The translations under genes and the position numbers were made by a program. Positions 34,731 to 44,167 of a stretch of DNA of 64,000 nt are shown in pieces. Source of the stretch: Natronorubrum aibiense (GTDB taxonomy: Archaea > Halobacteriota > Halobacteria > Halobacteriales > Natrialbaceae); the NCBI RefSeq assembly GCF_009392895.1, contig NZ_CP045488.1, positions 2,480,001 through 2,544,000 of the forward strand, given 5' to 3'. Position 1 is the stretch's first letter. Every line of letters starts with the position of its first letter. The notes beneath the pieces were generated by a model. That model was not told where the DNA came from and ran no database searches. It worked only from the letters and a program-made list of their open reading frames with translations.

Positions 34731-35519
34731 TTACTCCCCGCGGAATTCCGGCTTTCGATCCTCGAGGCGCGCCTCGAACCCTTCGCGGTAGTCGCGAGTG
34801 TCGTCGAGTTCGTAGCCCAGTTGCCGTTCGTAGGCCAGTCCCTGCTCGAGAGGCATTTCGAGGGCCGCGTTGAGCGCGTCTTTGGCGTTTCGAAGGCCGA
34901 GCGGGGCGTTCTCACCGAGCTCGTCGGCGACGGCTTTCGCTCGCTCGTCGACGGTGTCGGTGTCGACCACTTCGTGGACGAGTCCCATGTCGGCGGCCGC
35001 CTCGGGGTCGATGAACTCGCCAGTGAGGACGATCTCTTTCGCCTTCGACAGCCCGACCAGCCGGGGCAGCCGCTGGGTGCCACCACCGTGTGGGAACGTC
35101 CCGAGTTTGGTCTCGAGCAGTCCGTATTTCGCCCTGCGGCCGATTACGCGGAGGTCACAGGGTAGCGTCAGTTCGAACGCGCCCGCGGGGGCGGCGCGTT
35201 TGATCCCGGCGACGACCGGCTGGCGCGTCTCCTCGATGGCCTCGAGCAGCCTCGGGAAAACGTCCCGGTCGATTTCGGCGTCGGGTTCGACCCGATTGCG
35301 CATCATGGTGAGGTCCATTCCGGCGGAGAAGACCGGTCCCTCGCCGAGCAGCGTCACCGATCGAACGTCTTCGTCGGCGTCGACCCGCTCGAACGCCGTG
35401 ATCAGGTCGTTCATGAGGGGAACGGTCATCGCGTTCCGTTTCTCGGGCCGAGAGAGATAGACGTCCGCGCGTCGGTCGTGCCAGTCGATCGCCGCAAGCC
35501 CTGTGCCAATCGAGTTCAT
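34731..35519 (-). CDS. Enoyl-CoA hydratase/isomerase (crotonase family)
   Basis: A 262-residue crotonase-fold enzyme; hydrates or isomerises a double bond in an acyl-CoA. The oxyanion-hole segments are FSAGMDLTMM and KRAAPAGAFELTLPCDLRV. ATG 35519 (MNSIGTGLAAIDW) is chosen, as the upstream frame is unlike the family. It is likely part of fatty-acid breakdown, along with the acyl-CoA dehydrogenase at 9589, although the two are far apart. Confidence 0.88.
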   Translation of the reverse strand: MNSIGTGLAAIDWHDRRADVYLSRPEKRNAMTVPLMNDLITAFERVDADEDVRSVTLLGEGPVFSAGMDLTMMRNRVEPDAEIDRDVFPRLLEAIEETRQPVVAGIKRAAPAGAFELTLPCDLRVIGRRAKYGLLETKLGTFPHGGGTQRLPRLVGLSKAKEIVLTGEFIDPEAAADMGLVHEVVDTDTVDERAKAVADELGENAPLGLRNAKDALNAALEMPLEQGLAYERQLGYELDDTRDYREGFEARLEDRKPEFRGE

Positions 35520-35654
35520 GATACAGGTGACCGTATCAACCACTGTAAGTTTCAGGGACCGAGACGGAACGTTCGAGTCGAACGGGTTCGAAATACGAGC
35601 GAAACGACGACGGCGCTCGTCGTGCGCTTCGAACGGCCACAGACCGTCCACCGC

Positions 35655-36434
35655 TCACCCCTCGAGCACTTCGTAGGCGATGTCGGCGTCGCGCAACGTG
35701 TCGGTGACGCGGCCGACCTCGTTGGTCGTCGCGACCGCCGTGACCTCGAGGCCCCGTTCGGCGCCTTCGGCGGCGACGTCACCGGTGGCGAACGCCACGG
35801 TCGGCTCGGTGCCGGCCTGTCGACAGGCCACGACGGCTTCGACGCCGGCTGCAACGACCAGATCGGCGTCGTCGCAGCGGTCGGCGACGAGGTCCGAATC
35901 GATCGCTCGACTGCCACCGGAGCGGACTGAGGGGACCTGCAAGACGGTGACGGAGCCGGGATCTAAGTCCATGACACCCTCGAAGCTCGTAACGCCGACG
36001 TCGGTGCCGGCTTCGGCGTCGGTCGTCGCGACGCCAGTTGCCGGCCCCTCGTCGCCGGGGCTCGCATGAAGCAAGCCGTTTTTCACGGAGAGCGTGACAG
36101 TGTCGCCTTCGTCGATGTCGTCGGTCGCGATGTAGGCGGCCTCGCTCATCGCACCCAGAATGTCGCCGGTGACGTGGTCGGCGAATCGACGGATGTCGTC
36201 GGCGGTCCGGAAGAGCCGGTCGACGCCTTCGTTCGTGACACGATACCGTGAACGACCTTCCTTTTCGACGAGTCCGTCGTCGACGAGTTCGCGGATGTAC
36301 TCGCTGACGGCCTGACTCGTCACGCCGACTTCCTCGGCGATCTCTCCCTGACTGACAGCGGGCTGACGTTCGGCGATCTGGACGAGAATCCGAAAGCGCG
36401 TCGCGACCCGTTTGTTATCGAGGACGTCGACCAT
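35655..36434 (-). CDS. Winged-helix transcription regulator with C-terminal effector domain
   Basis: A 259-residue protein. Residues 5-75 are a winged helix (NKRVATRFRILVQIAERQPAVSQGEIAEEVGVTSQAVSEYIRELVDDGLV). Residues 100-259 form an alternating alpha/beta domain (DTVTLSVKNGLLHASPG, GVTSFEGVMDLDPGSVTVLQVPSV) that may sense a ligand. On the minus strand, TAGCTTTTTG sits about 28 bases ahead of ATG 36434. It is divergent from archaeosortase and could control it. Confidence 0.75.
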   Translation of the reverse strand: MVDVLDNKRVATRFRILVQIAERQPAVSQGEIAEEVGVTSQAVSEYIRELVDDGLVEKEGRSRYRVTNEGVDRLFRTADDIRRFADHVTGDILGAMSEAAYIATDDIDEGDTVTLSVKNGLLHASPGDEGPATGVATTDAEAGTDVGVTSFEGVMDLDPGSVTVLQVPSVRSGGSRAIDSDLVADRCDDADLVVAAGVEAVVACRQAGTEPTVAFATGDVAAEGAERGLEVTAVATTNEVGRVTDTLRDADIAYEVLEG

Positions 36435-36572
36435 ACGCCTACTCTTTCCCGACCGCGGCAAAAAGCTACACGGTCAGCGATCCGTGCTCTCTCCGTCGTT
36501 CCTGTCTGATTTGCTCGGTCAGACACGAGGCGTCAAGTTGATACCGCGAGCGTCCTTCAGTATTTCACGAAT

Positions 36573-37589
36573 ATGCCGCCCCTCTCTGCTGGAACCGACA
36601 CGGTGTCGGTCGTCGGCCTCGAATATGCAGGCGCGACCACGCTGACACCGGCGATTCTCGAATCGATTCAAACGACTGATATGTTAGCTTGGATCTCGAT
36701 CGCTGCGTTTTTCGTGGCATTAGTACTCCGGTGGCAGGGGGCACTCGAGCCGGCGCGATACCTCGCGACGGGTGCGTGGGTCGCGTTCGGGAGTTTCTGG
36801 GTGACGATGGTGCCGTACTACTACTACGAGGTCCAGAGCCCGCTACAGACGGTGCTGGCGCTCGCTGCGCTGCCGCTGTGTGCGTACACGGGCTATCTCC
36901 TGTGGGGTGGCCGTGATTCGCTGTTCGTGCTCACGAAAGCCATCGCGTTCATGGGGCTGATCTACCTCCCGGCGGAGATGATTCCCGTCGTCCGGACGTG
37001 GCTGATCGAGACGACCGCAGCCCAGACCCACTACGGGATGGAACTGCTCGGGCACAGTCCCGGACTCGTCGAGGGAAGCAACGGCTACCGGAGCAAGTTC
37101 GACTTCGATCCCAACGAGACGGTGACGGGCCGGACGACCTACATCATTCTCGCCTGCACGGGCATCGGAAGTATGGCCATCTTCGGCGGTCTGATCGCCG
37201 CGGTGAAGGCGCCGCTTAAGCGGAAAGCCACGGCCTTCGCGCTGGCGATCGGCGTCATCTGGTTCCTCAACCTCGTTCGAAACGTCTTCATCGGACTGGC
37301 CTCCCCGTGGGGCTGGTTCCAGCAGGATTGGCTCGTGTCGTTCATGACCACCTACATGGGTGCGGAAGCAAATCGCGTCTCCTTTCTCGTCTCCCACAAC
37401 TACATCGCCCAGTCGCTGTCCGTCGTCGCGCTCGTCGGCATCACCTACCTCGTGGTCAAGATCGTGCCGGAGGCCCTCAAGCCCTTAGAGGACGTTCTCT
37501 TTATTCTCACCGGCAACGAGTACGACCTCTTCGACGCGCTCGCCGATGACCACGTCCGCGCCGACGGTGGCTCGGACCGCGACCGGTAA
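36573..37589 (+). CDS. artA: Archaeosortase A
   Basis: Membrane transpeptidase that cuts PGF-CTERM proteins such as the S-layer glycoprotein and helps attach a lipid anchor. It has 338 residues and about eight membrane segments. The catalytic Cys195 is in ACTGIGS; Arg236 in NLVRNVF is 41 residues on, as in the Haloferax enzyme (C173 and R214). The third catalytic residue would be His275 or Arg268. A shorter start at 36681 is possible. It is followed after only six bases by the metallophosphoesterase gene. No PGF-CTERM substrate is seen in the window. Confidence 0.9.
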   Translation: MPPLSAGTDTVSVVGLEYAGATTLTPAILESIQTTDMLAWISIAAFFVALVLRWQGALEPARYLATGAWVAFGSFWVTMVPYYYYEVQSPLQTVLALAALPLCAYTGYLLWGGRDSLFVLTKAIAFMGLIYLPAEMIPVVRTWLIETTAAQTHYGMELLGHSPGLVEGSNGYRSKFDFDPNETVTGRTTYIILACTGIGSMAIFGGLIAAVKAPLKRKATAFALAIGVIWFLNLVRNVFIGLASPWGWFQQDWLVSFMTTYMGAEANRVSFLVSHNYIAQSLSVVALVGITYLVVKIVPEALKPLEDVLFILTGNEYDLFDALADDHVRADGGSDRDR

Positions 37590-37595
37590 GCCGCG

Positions 37596-38303
37596 ATGGC
37601 TCGCGTCGACCTTCCCATTTCGCCGATCGAACGCGCACTTTTCGTTCCCGCCGCTGACGCCCTCGTTGTCGCCGACGTCCATCTCGGCCGCGGGGCCGAC
37701 TCGAGCGTCGCCGCGCCGATCGACGACGGCGGGGCCGTCCGCGACCGCCTCGAGTCGCTGCTCGTTCGCACCGACCCGGAGACGGTCGTCGTCGCCGGCG
37801 ATCTACTCCACGCCTTCGACGGCGTCCCGCGCGGCCTCAAGCGCGATCTGACCGCCTTCGAAGCGTGTATCGAGGCGGCTGGCGCGGCGCTCGTCGTCAC
37901 GCCGGGTAACCACGATCCGATGCTCGAGACGGTCTTCGACGGAGCCACGACGAGCGAGTATCGGCTCGCGGACGGCGAGACGGTCGTCTGTCACGGCCAC
38001 GAGCCCCCGGAGACCGCGGCGACCCGGTACGTCATCGGGCACGACCACCCCGCACTCGACGTCGAGGGGCGCAAACACCCCTGTTTTCTCTACGGACCAG
38101 CCGTCTACGAGGGCGCTGACGTGATCGTCTGTCCCGCGTTCTCGCCGCTCGCCGCGGGTGCCACCGTCAACGGAATGGGCGGTCCGGATTTTCAGTCGCC
38201 GCTGATCACCGACGTGGATGCGTTCCATCCCGGCGTCTGGGACGACTCGAGCGAGAAAGTGCTGTGGTTTCCGCCGCTGGGGGAGTGTCGGCGACTGTTG
38301 TAG
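37596..38303 (+). CDS. Metallophosphoesterase (COG1407-like)
   Basis: A 235-residue calcineurin-fold phosphoesterase. D27-x-H29 (DVHLGRG), GD 68-69, GNHD 104-107 and IGHDHP near 146-151 give the metal site. It begins six bases after artA, so it is almost certainly in the same operon. The archaeal family is sometimes annotated as a DEAD-helicase-linked phosphoesterase; its substrate is unknown. A role with artA in surface-protein lipidation or phospholipid turnover is speculation. Confidence 0.82.
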   Translation: MARVDLPISPIERALFVPAADALVVADVHLGRGADSSVAAPIDDGGAVRDRLESLLVRTDPETVVVAGDLLHAFDGVPRGLKRDLTAFEACIEAAGAALVVTPGNHDPMLETVFDGATTSEYRLADGETVVCHGHEPPETAATRYVIGHDHPALDVEGRKHPCFLYGPAVYEGADVIVCPAFSPLAAGATVNGMGGPDFQSPLITDVDAFHPGVWDDSSEKVLWFPPLGECRRLL

Positions 38304-38333
38304 TGGCGTGCTGGCGGCACCGAACCGAGCGGG

Positions 38334-38813
38334 CTACTCGCCTTCCCAGTAATCGACGTCGGCGTCGATGGGATAGTAGCCGTGGAGCGACCGATCCGAT
38401 CGCGTTCCGGGCGGTGCGCCGACGAACACGCCCAGTTTCTCCGAATCCGGGTAGACTGTAACGTCCGGCTCGTTCATCGTCGAGACCACGAGATAGCGAA
38501 GCGTCTCGTCTGAATCGTTGATCACCTTGTGGCCGCCCGTTTCGTCGGCTGGAAAAGACACGTAGTCGCCCGCGGTAAGCGAGTGGGGTTCGTCGGCCAG
38601 CCGTAGCATTCCCGTGCCCGCGAGCACGTACATCGCCTCCTCGTTCGCGGTGTGGTAGTGATAGGGCCACGATTCGTGGCCCGCTGGCAGTTCGTAGAGA
38701 CTACAGCCGAGTTCGTCGCCGTCCGTGTGCTCTCCCAACTGCTTTCGCCGAACCCGCATCTCGCCGTGTTCCAGTTCGGTCCACTCGAGGTCGCCCTCGT
38801 TTACGAGACCCAT
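38334..38813 (-). CDS. Cupin-domain protein
   Basis: A 159-residue protein with a single cupin barrel: ESWPYHYHTANEEAMYVLAGTG (first motif with metal-binding His) and LTAGDYVSFPADETGGHKV (second motif). The ATG is set by the TATA-like AAATAATATG (minus strand, 38838-38846) at 25-33 bases. Members include sugar isomerases, dioxygenases and storage-like binders; no substrate is evident. Confidence 0.75.
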   Translation of the reverse strand: MGLVNEGDLEWTELEHGEMRVRRKQLGEHTDGDELGCSLYELPAGHESWPYHYHTANEEAMYVLAGTGMLRLADEPHSLTAGDYVSFPADETGGHKVINDSDETLRYLVVSTMNEPDVTVYPDSEKLGVFVGAPPGTRSDRSLHGYYPIDADVDYWEGE

Positions 38814-38837
38814 GGCTGTTCTTCTCAACCAATGACC

Positions 38838-38846
38838 ATATTATTT
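38838..38846 (-). promoter_or_regulatory. TATA box for the cupin gene
   Basis: Minus strand AAATAATATG, 25-33 bases ahead of the start at 38813. Confidence 0.5.
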
Positions 38847-38885
38847 CGTCCGAGAGCGCTCGATCCCTGTCACTTCAGATAAGTA

Positions 38886-40178
38886 TTACTGCGACACGTC
38901 CTCGAGCACCGCCTGTGCCGCCTCGCGCCCGCTTTCCATCGCGCCCTGAATCGACGACCAGCGGGTGTAGTCGCCGGCGAGGTAGACCGAGCCCTCGAGA
39001 TCGCGGGCGTCGGGCAGTCGGTCGTGGATCCCCGGCGGCTGGTCGAACTGGGCGAACTCGATCCGGTCGGTCCGCAGCATCTCGAGGCCATCGAGCCGCT
39101 GGTCGGGATACCATGCCTCGAGTGCCAGCCGTGTGCGCTCGGCCAGTTGCGTCTCGTCGTGGTCGGGTTCGCCAAGGTAGGTCGCACTGATGAGCGTCGA
39201 CCCGTCGGGGGCGTACGCCGGAGCGACCGCGCTGTGGGGAACGACGTGGTTCGGCGCGTCGTCGTCGACCGCGTTGAGTAAGAGCCGTTTCCCGGTCTCG
39301 AGGTCCACCGCGTCCGGCAGCGCATAGTACTGGGTCACGCAGGCTCGCGCGCCGGTCGGGATCGACTCGAGACCCGTAAGCTCGCGCGCGGTCGGCGGAT
39401 CGGCCGCGACGACGACGGCGTCGGCTGCGAGCGTCTCGCCGTCGGCCGTCGTCACCGTTGCCGACCGGTCGGTACTCGAGACGTCGGTGACAGTGACGCC
39501 GGTCTCGAGTGCTCCGCCGGCTGTCCACACGCGGTCTGCGAGCTGGGCCGGAATCGCGCCCATCCCCGCGGCTGGAACCGCGGCTCCGCCTTCAGCGAGA
39601 GTCCGAAACGTGTACTCGAAGACTCGACTCGAGGTCGACAGCGACCGGTCGAGGGTGATCCCGCCGTAAAACGGAGCGAAAAAGCGCTCGATAAATCGAT
39701 CGGAGAACCCACGCTGGCGGAGATAACGATCGATCGAGGTGTCCGGCCGGCGCTCGTCGTCGAAAAATTCGGCCGGGTCCGTTCGTCGAAGCTCCCACCA
39801 GAGCCAAGCGAGACGGAGTTGGTCACCCAGCGTCACGTCGCTGTTCGCCAGCGTTGCGGGGAGCAGCTCCGGCCGCTGGCGCGGGTCAGCGAGCACCGTC
39901 CGGTGGTCGGTCCCGACGATGGTCGCCCCCGAAGTGAACCGTTGCAGGTCGAGTGCCTCGAGGTCCAGTTCGCGCCGGACCGCGGGATAGGCGGGAAAAA
40001 GCACCTGAAAGCCGCGGTCGAAACGATAGCCGTCCTGTTCGTGGGTTCGAACGCGGCCACCCACGGTGTCACGACGTTCCAGCAGCGTTACGTCTGCTCC
40101 GTCGTCTGCGAGGTGGCGCGCCGCGACGAGGCCGGCGAGCCCACCACCGACGACGATCACACGCGGAGTCGACTGCAT
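38886..40178 (-). CDS. FAD-dependent oxidoreductase (phytoene desaturase / amine oxidase family)
   Basis: A 430-residue flavoprotein. The FAD motif VVGGGLAG (9-16) is followed by the GG-doublet region ERRDTVGGRVRT (34-45). The C-terminus SVYLAGDYTRWSSIQGAMESG is the second FAD contact of amine-oxidase and carotenoid-desaturase families. The start at ATG 40178 (MQSTPRVIVV) is clear by family. Reactions range from carotenoid desaturation to amine oxidation; nothing nearby indicates a pigment cluster. Confidence 0.82.
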   Translation of the reverse strand: MQSTPRVIVVGGGLAGLVAARHLADDGADVTLLERRDTVGGRVRTHEQDGYRFDRGFQVLFPAYPAVRRELDLEALDLQRFTSGATIVGTDHRTVLADPRQRPELLPATLANSDVTLGDQLRLAWLWWELRRTDPAEFFDDERRPDTSIDRYLRQRGFSDRFIERFFAPFYGGITLDRSLSTSSRVFEYTFRTLAEGGAAVPAAGMGAIPAQLADRVWTAGGALETGVTVTDVSSTDRSATVTTADGETLAADAVVVAADPPTARELTGLESIPTGARACVTQYYALPDAVDLETGKRLLLNAVDDDAPNHVVPHSAVAPAYAPDGSTLISATYLGEPDHDETQLAERTRLALEAWYPDQRLDGLEMLRTDRIEFAQFDQPPGIHDRLPDARDLEGSVYLAGDYTRWSSIQGAMESGREAAQAVLEDVSQ

Positions 40179-40415
40179 ACCCCGTCGTTCGAAGACGAGA
40201 CACAAAACCGTGAACCCAACGGCAAACGGCTGGTCCGTCGCGCCCAGGCATGATTCGAACCGTCCTCGCGTGACCGTTCGAAAGAGATCCCTCCAGCTGT
40301 CCGGAATTGGGGTCCGTTCGTCGCCCGTCGAAAGCCGCCACCGTGATCGAGAGTGTACTGCAATCATCTGCAGGGCGACGTGTTAACTCTCGTTTCGGGG
40401 TCCATTGGATGCTGC

Positions 40416-41468
40416 ATGAGAGACACTAGCAAATCGAAACTGGATTTTACGCGTGACCTCTCGCGTCGGAAGATGATGCGAGTCGGGGGCGGACTGGCTG
40501 TCTTCGGGATCGCCGCGCCGGCCGAGGGCACGTTCGATCCGGAGGACTTCGACGTCGCGTCGATGCAAGAGATCGAAGAAGTCGAGGTCGAAGAACAGGG
40601 GCTCGAGTACTTCACGATCCAACAGGCGCGGGTGGTCCACGATCTGACGGCGCGGATCTATCCGTCGGACGACAACGGGCCGGGCGCGCCGGAGGCCGGC
40701 GTCGTCTACTTCATCGACGGACAGTTGAACTCCGCTTGGGGGCGAGGCGAGCGGTGGTACATGCAAGGGCCGTTCGCCGGAAAAGACCCAACTAGCCCGT
40801 TCGAAGACGATCCGGACGAACCGGAAGACGTCGACCCGGAGACGGAAGTGCCCTGGGCGGAGCAGAACCCGTCCGAAACGCAGGGGTGGCAGTACGCGCT
40901 CACTCCGAACGAGGCCTACGATCAGGCCATCTGGGCGATCGAGGAGCACACGCAGTCGGCGTACGACGCGGACTCCTTTGCGGACCTGGAGGCGGATCAG
41001 CAGGAAGAAATCGTCGCCGCGCTCGAGAACGGTGCGGTCGAATCGTTCGACAGGGTCGACATCGACGCGAGCGGCTTCTTCTTACTGGTCCGCCAGAACA
41101 CCCTCGAAGGGATGTTCTCCGATCCGATGTACGGTGGCAACCGGGAGATGATCGGCTGGCGTCTGAAGGGATTCCCGGGAACGCCCGGCGCGCTCGGGAG
41201 TTACCGAAGCCTGATCGAGGACGACGAGTACATCGAACTCGAGGAGGGGGATTATCGGCGGCTGGCGGACGACATCGACTCGTTGGGGATCGACGGCGAC
41301 AACGAGGTGCCGGCCAACGAGCAGAGCGAAGAAGGACACGCCCACGTGCACGACGCCGCCGAAGCGGACTACCCGAACGTCGTCGACGAGGCCGCCGCTC
41401 GCGGCGAGACTGAAATCGAGGCGACTAGCATCGATCTCGACGACGCGGACGACGGAGGTGACCAGTAA
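40416..41468 (+). CDS. Gluconate 2-dehydrogenase subunit 3-like, Tat-exported
   Basis: The 350-residue partner of the GMC dehydrogenase at 41468. A Tat signal (LSRRKMMRVGGGLAVFGIAAPA, Arg17-Arg18) leads to export. The conserved domain of the gluconate dehydrogenase subunit 3 family occupies about 60-300 (VHDLTARIYPSDDNGPGAPEAGVVYFID, FFLLVRQNTLEGMFSDPMYGGN). The last 30 residues are acidic. Its stop codon and the next start overlap (TAATG). It probably carries the flavin subunit through the Tat pore. Confidence 0.82.
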   Translation: MRDTSKSKLDFTRDLSRRKMMRVGGGLAVFGIAAPAEGTFDPEDFDVASMQEIEEVEVEEQGLEYFTIQQARVVHDLTARIYPSDDNGPGAPEAGVVYFIDGQLNSAWGRGERWYMQGPFAGKDPTSPFEDDPDEPEDVDPETEVPWAEQNPSETQGWQYALTPNEAYDQAIWAIEEHTQSAYDADSFADLEADQQEEIVAALENGAVESFDRVDIDASGFFLLVRQNTLEGMFSDPMYGGNREMIGWRLKGFPGTPGALGSYRSLIEDDEYIELEEGDYRRLADDIDSLGIDGDNEVPANEQSEEGHAHVHDAAEADYPNVVDEAAARGETEIEATSIDLDDADDGGDQ

Positions 41469-43237
41469 TGGTCCAGCAACTCGAGCCCGTCGACGTGGTC
41501 ACGATCGGTGCGGGCTGGACCGGCGGTATCGTCGCCAAGGAACTCGCCCAGGAGGAGTACCAGGTGGTGAGCCTAGAGCGCGGCGGCGAGCGGGAGACGG
41601 AGAACTTCTTTACCGTCCACGACGAGCTGGGCTACGCGCTCCGGTACAAACTGATGCAGGATCTCTCGAAGGAGACGATTACCTTCCGGAACACCGTCGA
41701 CGAACCCGCGCTGCCGATGCGCCGGTACGGCGCGTTCCTCCCCGGCAGCGGCGAGGGCGGCGCGGGCGTCCACTGGAACGGCCAGACATGGCGGTTTCTC
41801 CCCTACGACTTCGAGATCCGATCGCGGACGATCGACGAGTACGGCGAGGAGAAGATTCCCGAGAACATGCAACTCCAGGACTGGGGAATCAGCTACGAGG
41901 AACTCGAGCCCTACTTCGACCAGTTCGAGTACACCGCCGGAATCGCGGGCGAGGCGGGGAACGTCGAGGGCGAGATCCAAGAGGCCGGCAACCCCTACGA
42001 AGGGCCGCGATCGCGGGAGTATCCGCTGCCGCCGATGGTCGAAACGCCCGTGCTCGAACGGTTCAAGGAGACTGCGGACGATCTCGGGTTCGAGCCGTTT
42101 CAGGCCCCCTCCGCGAACCTGACGGAGTCGTACACGAACCCGGACGGGGTCCAGCAGGGCCAATGCGAGTACTGCGGCTACTGCGAACGGTTCGGCTGCG
42201 AGTGGGGTGCGAAAGCCTCGCCCATCACCACTGTGTTGCCCGCCGCCCAGGAGACCGGAAACTTCGAACTACGGACGCACGCGGACGTCGTCGAACTCCT
42301 CTACGACGAGGAAGAGGACGTCGTCGAGGGCGTCCGCTACGTCGATCGACGGACCGACGAGGTGTACGAACAGCCGGCGGACGTCGTCGCGCTGACCGCC
42401 TACGTTCTTAACAACGTTCGCCTCCTGTTGTTATCGGGGATCGGCGAACCGTACGATCCCGAGACGGGCGAGGGTGTCGTCGGAAAGAACTACTGCTACC
42501 AGAACTTCGGCGCCAGCGCGCGCGGTTTCTTCGACGACGAGAACTGGAACCTCTACATGGGCGCCGGCGCGCTCGGCGCCTCGTTCGACGACCTGAACGG
42601 CGACAACTTCGACCACTCGGACCTCGACTTTCTCCACGGCGGGAACGTCGCGCTCAACCAGACCGGCGATCGGCCGATCGCCAACAATCCGGTCCCCGAG
42701 GGGACGCCGTCGTGGGGATCGGAGTTCAAAGCCCAGAGCCTCGAGTACTACCACAGTTCGATCAGCGTTTCAGCACAGGGTGCCGTGCTCCCCTTCCGGG
42801 AGAACTACCTCGATCTCGATCCGAACTACACCGACCAGTACGGCCAGCCCCTGTTGCGGATGACCTTCGACTGGCGCGAGCAGGATCGCAACCTCGTCGA
42901 ACACATCGGCCCGCAACTCGAGGAACTGATGGCGGAGATGGGCGCCGATCGCGTCGACGCCACCACGACGCTCGAGGGGAGTTTCGACATCACGCCGTAT
43001 CAGTCGACCCACAACACCGGCGGCGCCATCATGGGCGCCGATCCGAACGAGTCGGTCGTCAACAACTACCTGCAGTGTTGGGACGCACACAACCTCTTTA
43101 TCCCCGGTGCGTCGGCATTCGCCCACAACAGCGGCTACAACCCGACGGGCACCGTCGGTGCGCTGGCGTTTCGCGCCGCCGAGGGGATTCAGGAGTATCT
43201 CGACAGCCCCGATATGCTGGCGGATGCGGAGTCCTGA
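41468..43237 (+). CDS. GMC-family FAD dehydrogenase, large subunit with Cys cluster
   Basis: A 589-residue flavoprotein. GAGWTGG (14-20) binds FAD, and the C-terminal catalytic region has His515 in HNTGG and Asn558 in NPTG. C233, C236, C239 and C244 (C-x2-C-x2-C-x4-C) could bind an iron-sulfur cluster, as known for the glucose dehydrogenase of Burkholderia. It has no signal peptide, so it must ride with the Tat-bearing subunit encoded immediately upstream (start and stop codons overlap). An extracellular or periplasmic-side sugar, polyol or sugar-acid oxidation is expected; the electron acceptor is not encoded nearby. Confidence 0.85.
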   Translation: MVQQLEPVDVVTIGAGWTGGIVAKELAQEEYQVVSLERGGERETENFFTVHDELGYALRYKLMQDLSKETITFRNTVDEPALPMRRYGAFLPGSGEGGAGVHWNGQTWRFLPYDFEIRSRTIDEYGEEKIPENMQLQDWGISYEELEPYFDQFEYTAGIAGEAGNVEGEIQEAGNPYEGPRSREYPLPPMVETPVLERFKETADDLGFEPFQAPSANLTESYTNPDGVQQGQCEYCGYCERFGCEWGAKASPITTVLPAAQETGNFELRTHADVVELLYDEEEDVVEGVRYVDRRTDEVYEQPADVVALTAYVLNNVRLLLLSGIGEPYDPETGEGVVGKNYCYQNFGASARGFFDDENWNLYMGAGALGASFDDLNGDNFDHSDLDFLHGGNVALNQTGDRPIANNPVPEGTPSWGSEFKAQSLEYYHSSISVSAQGAVLPFRENYLDLDPNYTDQYGQPLLRMTFDWREQDRNLVEHIGPQLEELMAEMGADRVDATTTLEGSFDITPYQSTHNTGGAIMGADPNESVVNNYLQCWDAHNLFIPGASAFAHNSGYNPTGTVGALAFRAAEGIQEYLDSPDMLADAES

Positions 43238-43287
43238 GAAACGGCCTCGAGACGCCTTTCAGGCGCACCGCCACCTCAAACTGGCGG

Positions 43288-43422
43288 CTATAGATCCGTT
43301 ACCAGCCTGAGGACGATCCCGAGCAGAATCACGAGAATCCCGAGGATCGTCGCGACTGGTGGAATCGGGATCAGTAGCAGGCCGATACCGGCGAGGATCA
43401 CGATCGTCGAAACTCTGACCAT
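43288..43422 (-). CDS. 44-residue membrane microprotein
   Basis: A hydrophobic protein starting MVRVSTIVILAGIGLLLIPIPPV and continuing in one or two membrane segments with a Pro-Ile-Pro-Pro break. The last residues are LRLVTDL. Small Val/Ile/Leu-rich proteins of this layout are common in haloarchaea. It is convergent with the GMC gene. Function unknown. Confidence 0.62.
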   Translation of the reverse strand: MVRVSTIVILAGIGLLLIPIPPVATILGILVILLGIVLRLVTDL

Positions 43423-43570
43423 GAGGCGTTGTCGATGCGGCAACAGGTACCGTTATGGCCGGCATTGACAGCGCGACAGATGCCCCTCGAGTGTCGCCCG
43501 CCGTGGGGGGACACCCCACACCGTTGCCGAGGCCGGTACGGCTTTGATGATCGCAGCGGCGGTATGACGT

Positions 43571-44026
43571 ATGGGAACCACCGACAATACCGGACAGTCC
43601 GACTTTCAACCCGTCTTCGAAAACCGCGTCCGCTTCGCCGAAACCGACCAGCAGGGAATCGTCTTCTACGGCGAGTACTTCACGTTTCAGGACGAGGCCG
43701 TCTCCCAACTCTTTCGGGATATCGACTACGACTACGACCGGATGCACGAGGATGGCTGGCAGGTCCACGTCGCCAACACGGAACTGAACTACCGCAACGC
43801 GGCCGAGTTCGGCGACGTCATCGTCAACGAACTGCGGGTCGCCGAGATCGGCACGGCGAGTTTCACCGTCGACTACCGGGCCAAACGGGCGGCCGACGAC
43901 CAGCTTCTCGTCGACGGCAGCGTCACGCACGTCGCCGTCGACCTCGAGACCGAGCGACCGACTCGCGTTCCCGATGCGTTCCGAGAAGGCGTCACGGCGT
44001 TTCAGGGTGGCCTCCCCGACAGCTGA
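43571..44026 (+). CDS. Hotdog-fold acyl-CoA thioesterase
   Basis: A 151-residue 4-hydroxybenzoyl-CoA thioesterase-type protein. RVRFAETDQQGIVFYGEYF holds the catalytic Asp in the family position; VHVANTELNYRNAAEFGDVI and a hotdog helix are present. Releases a free acid from an acyl-CoA. It is next to, but convergent with, the ABC importer cluster. Confidence 0.85.
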   Translation: MGTTDNTGQSDFQPVFENRVRFAETDQQGIVFYGEYFTFQDEAVSQLFRDIDYDYDRMHEDGWQVHVANTELNYRNAAEFGDVIVNELRVAEIGTASFTVDYRAKRAADDQLLVDGSVTHVAVDLETERPTRVPDAFREGVTAFQGGLPDS

Positions 44027-44167
44027 GGCTGCCGATCAAAAACAACGCGACGTAGTCCGTCTCGAGTCGCGAAAAACCGTTCCGCGCATACGGATTCGTG
44101 TCCGTCAGTGCCGGTGCAACCGCAAGGCGGTCGCGGGTGAACCGCGAATTCGGTGCAGCAGACCGTC

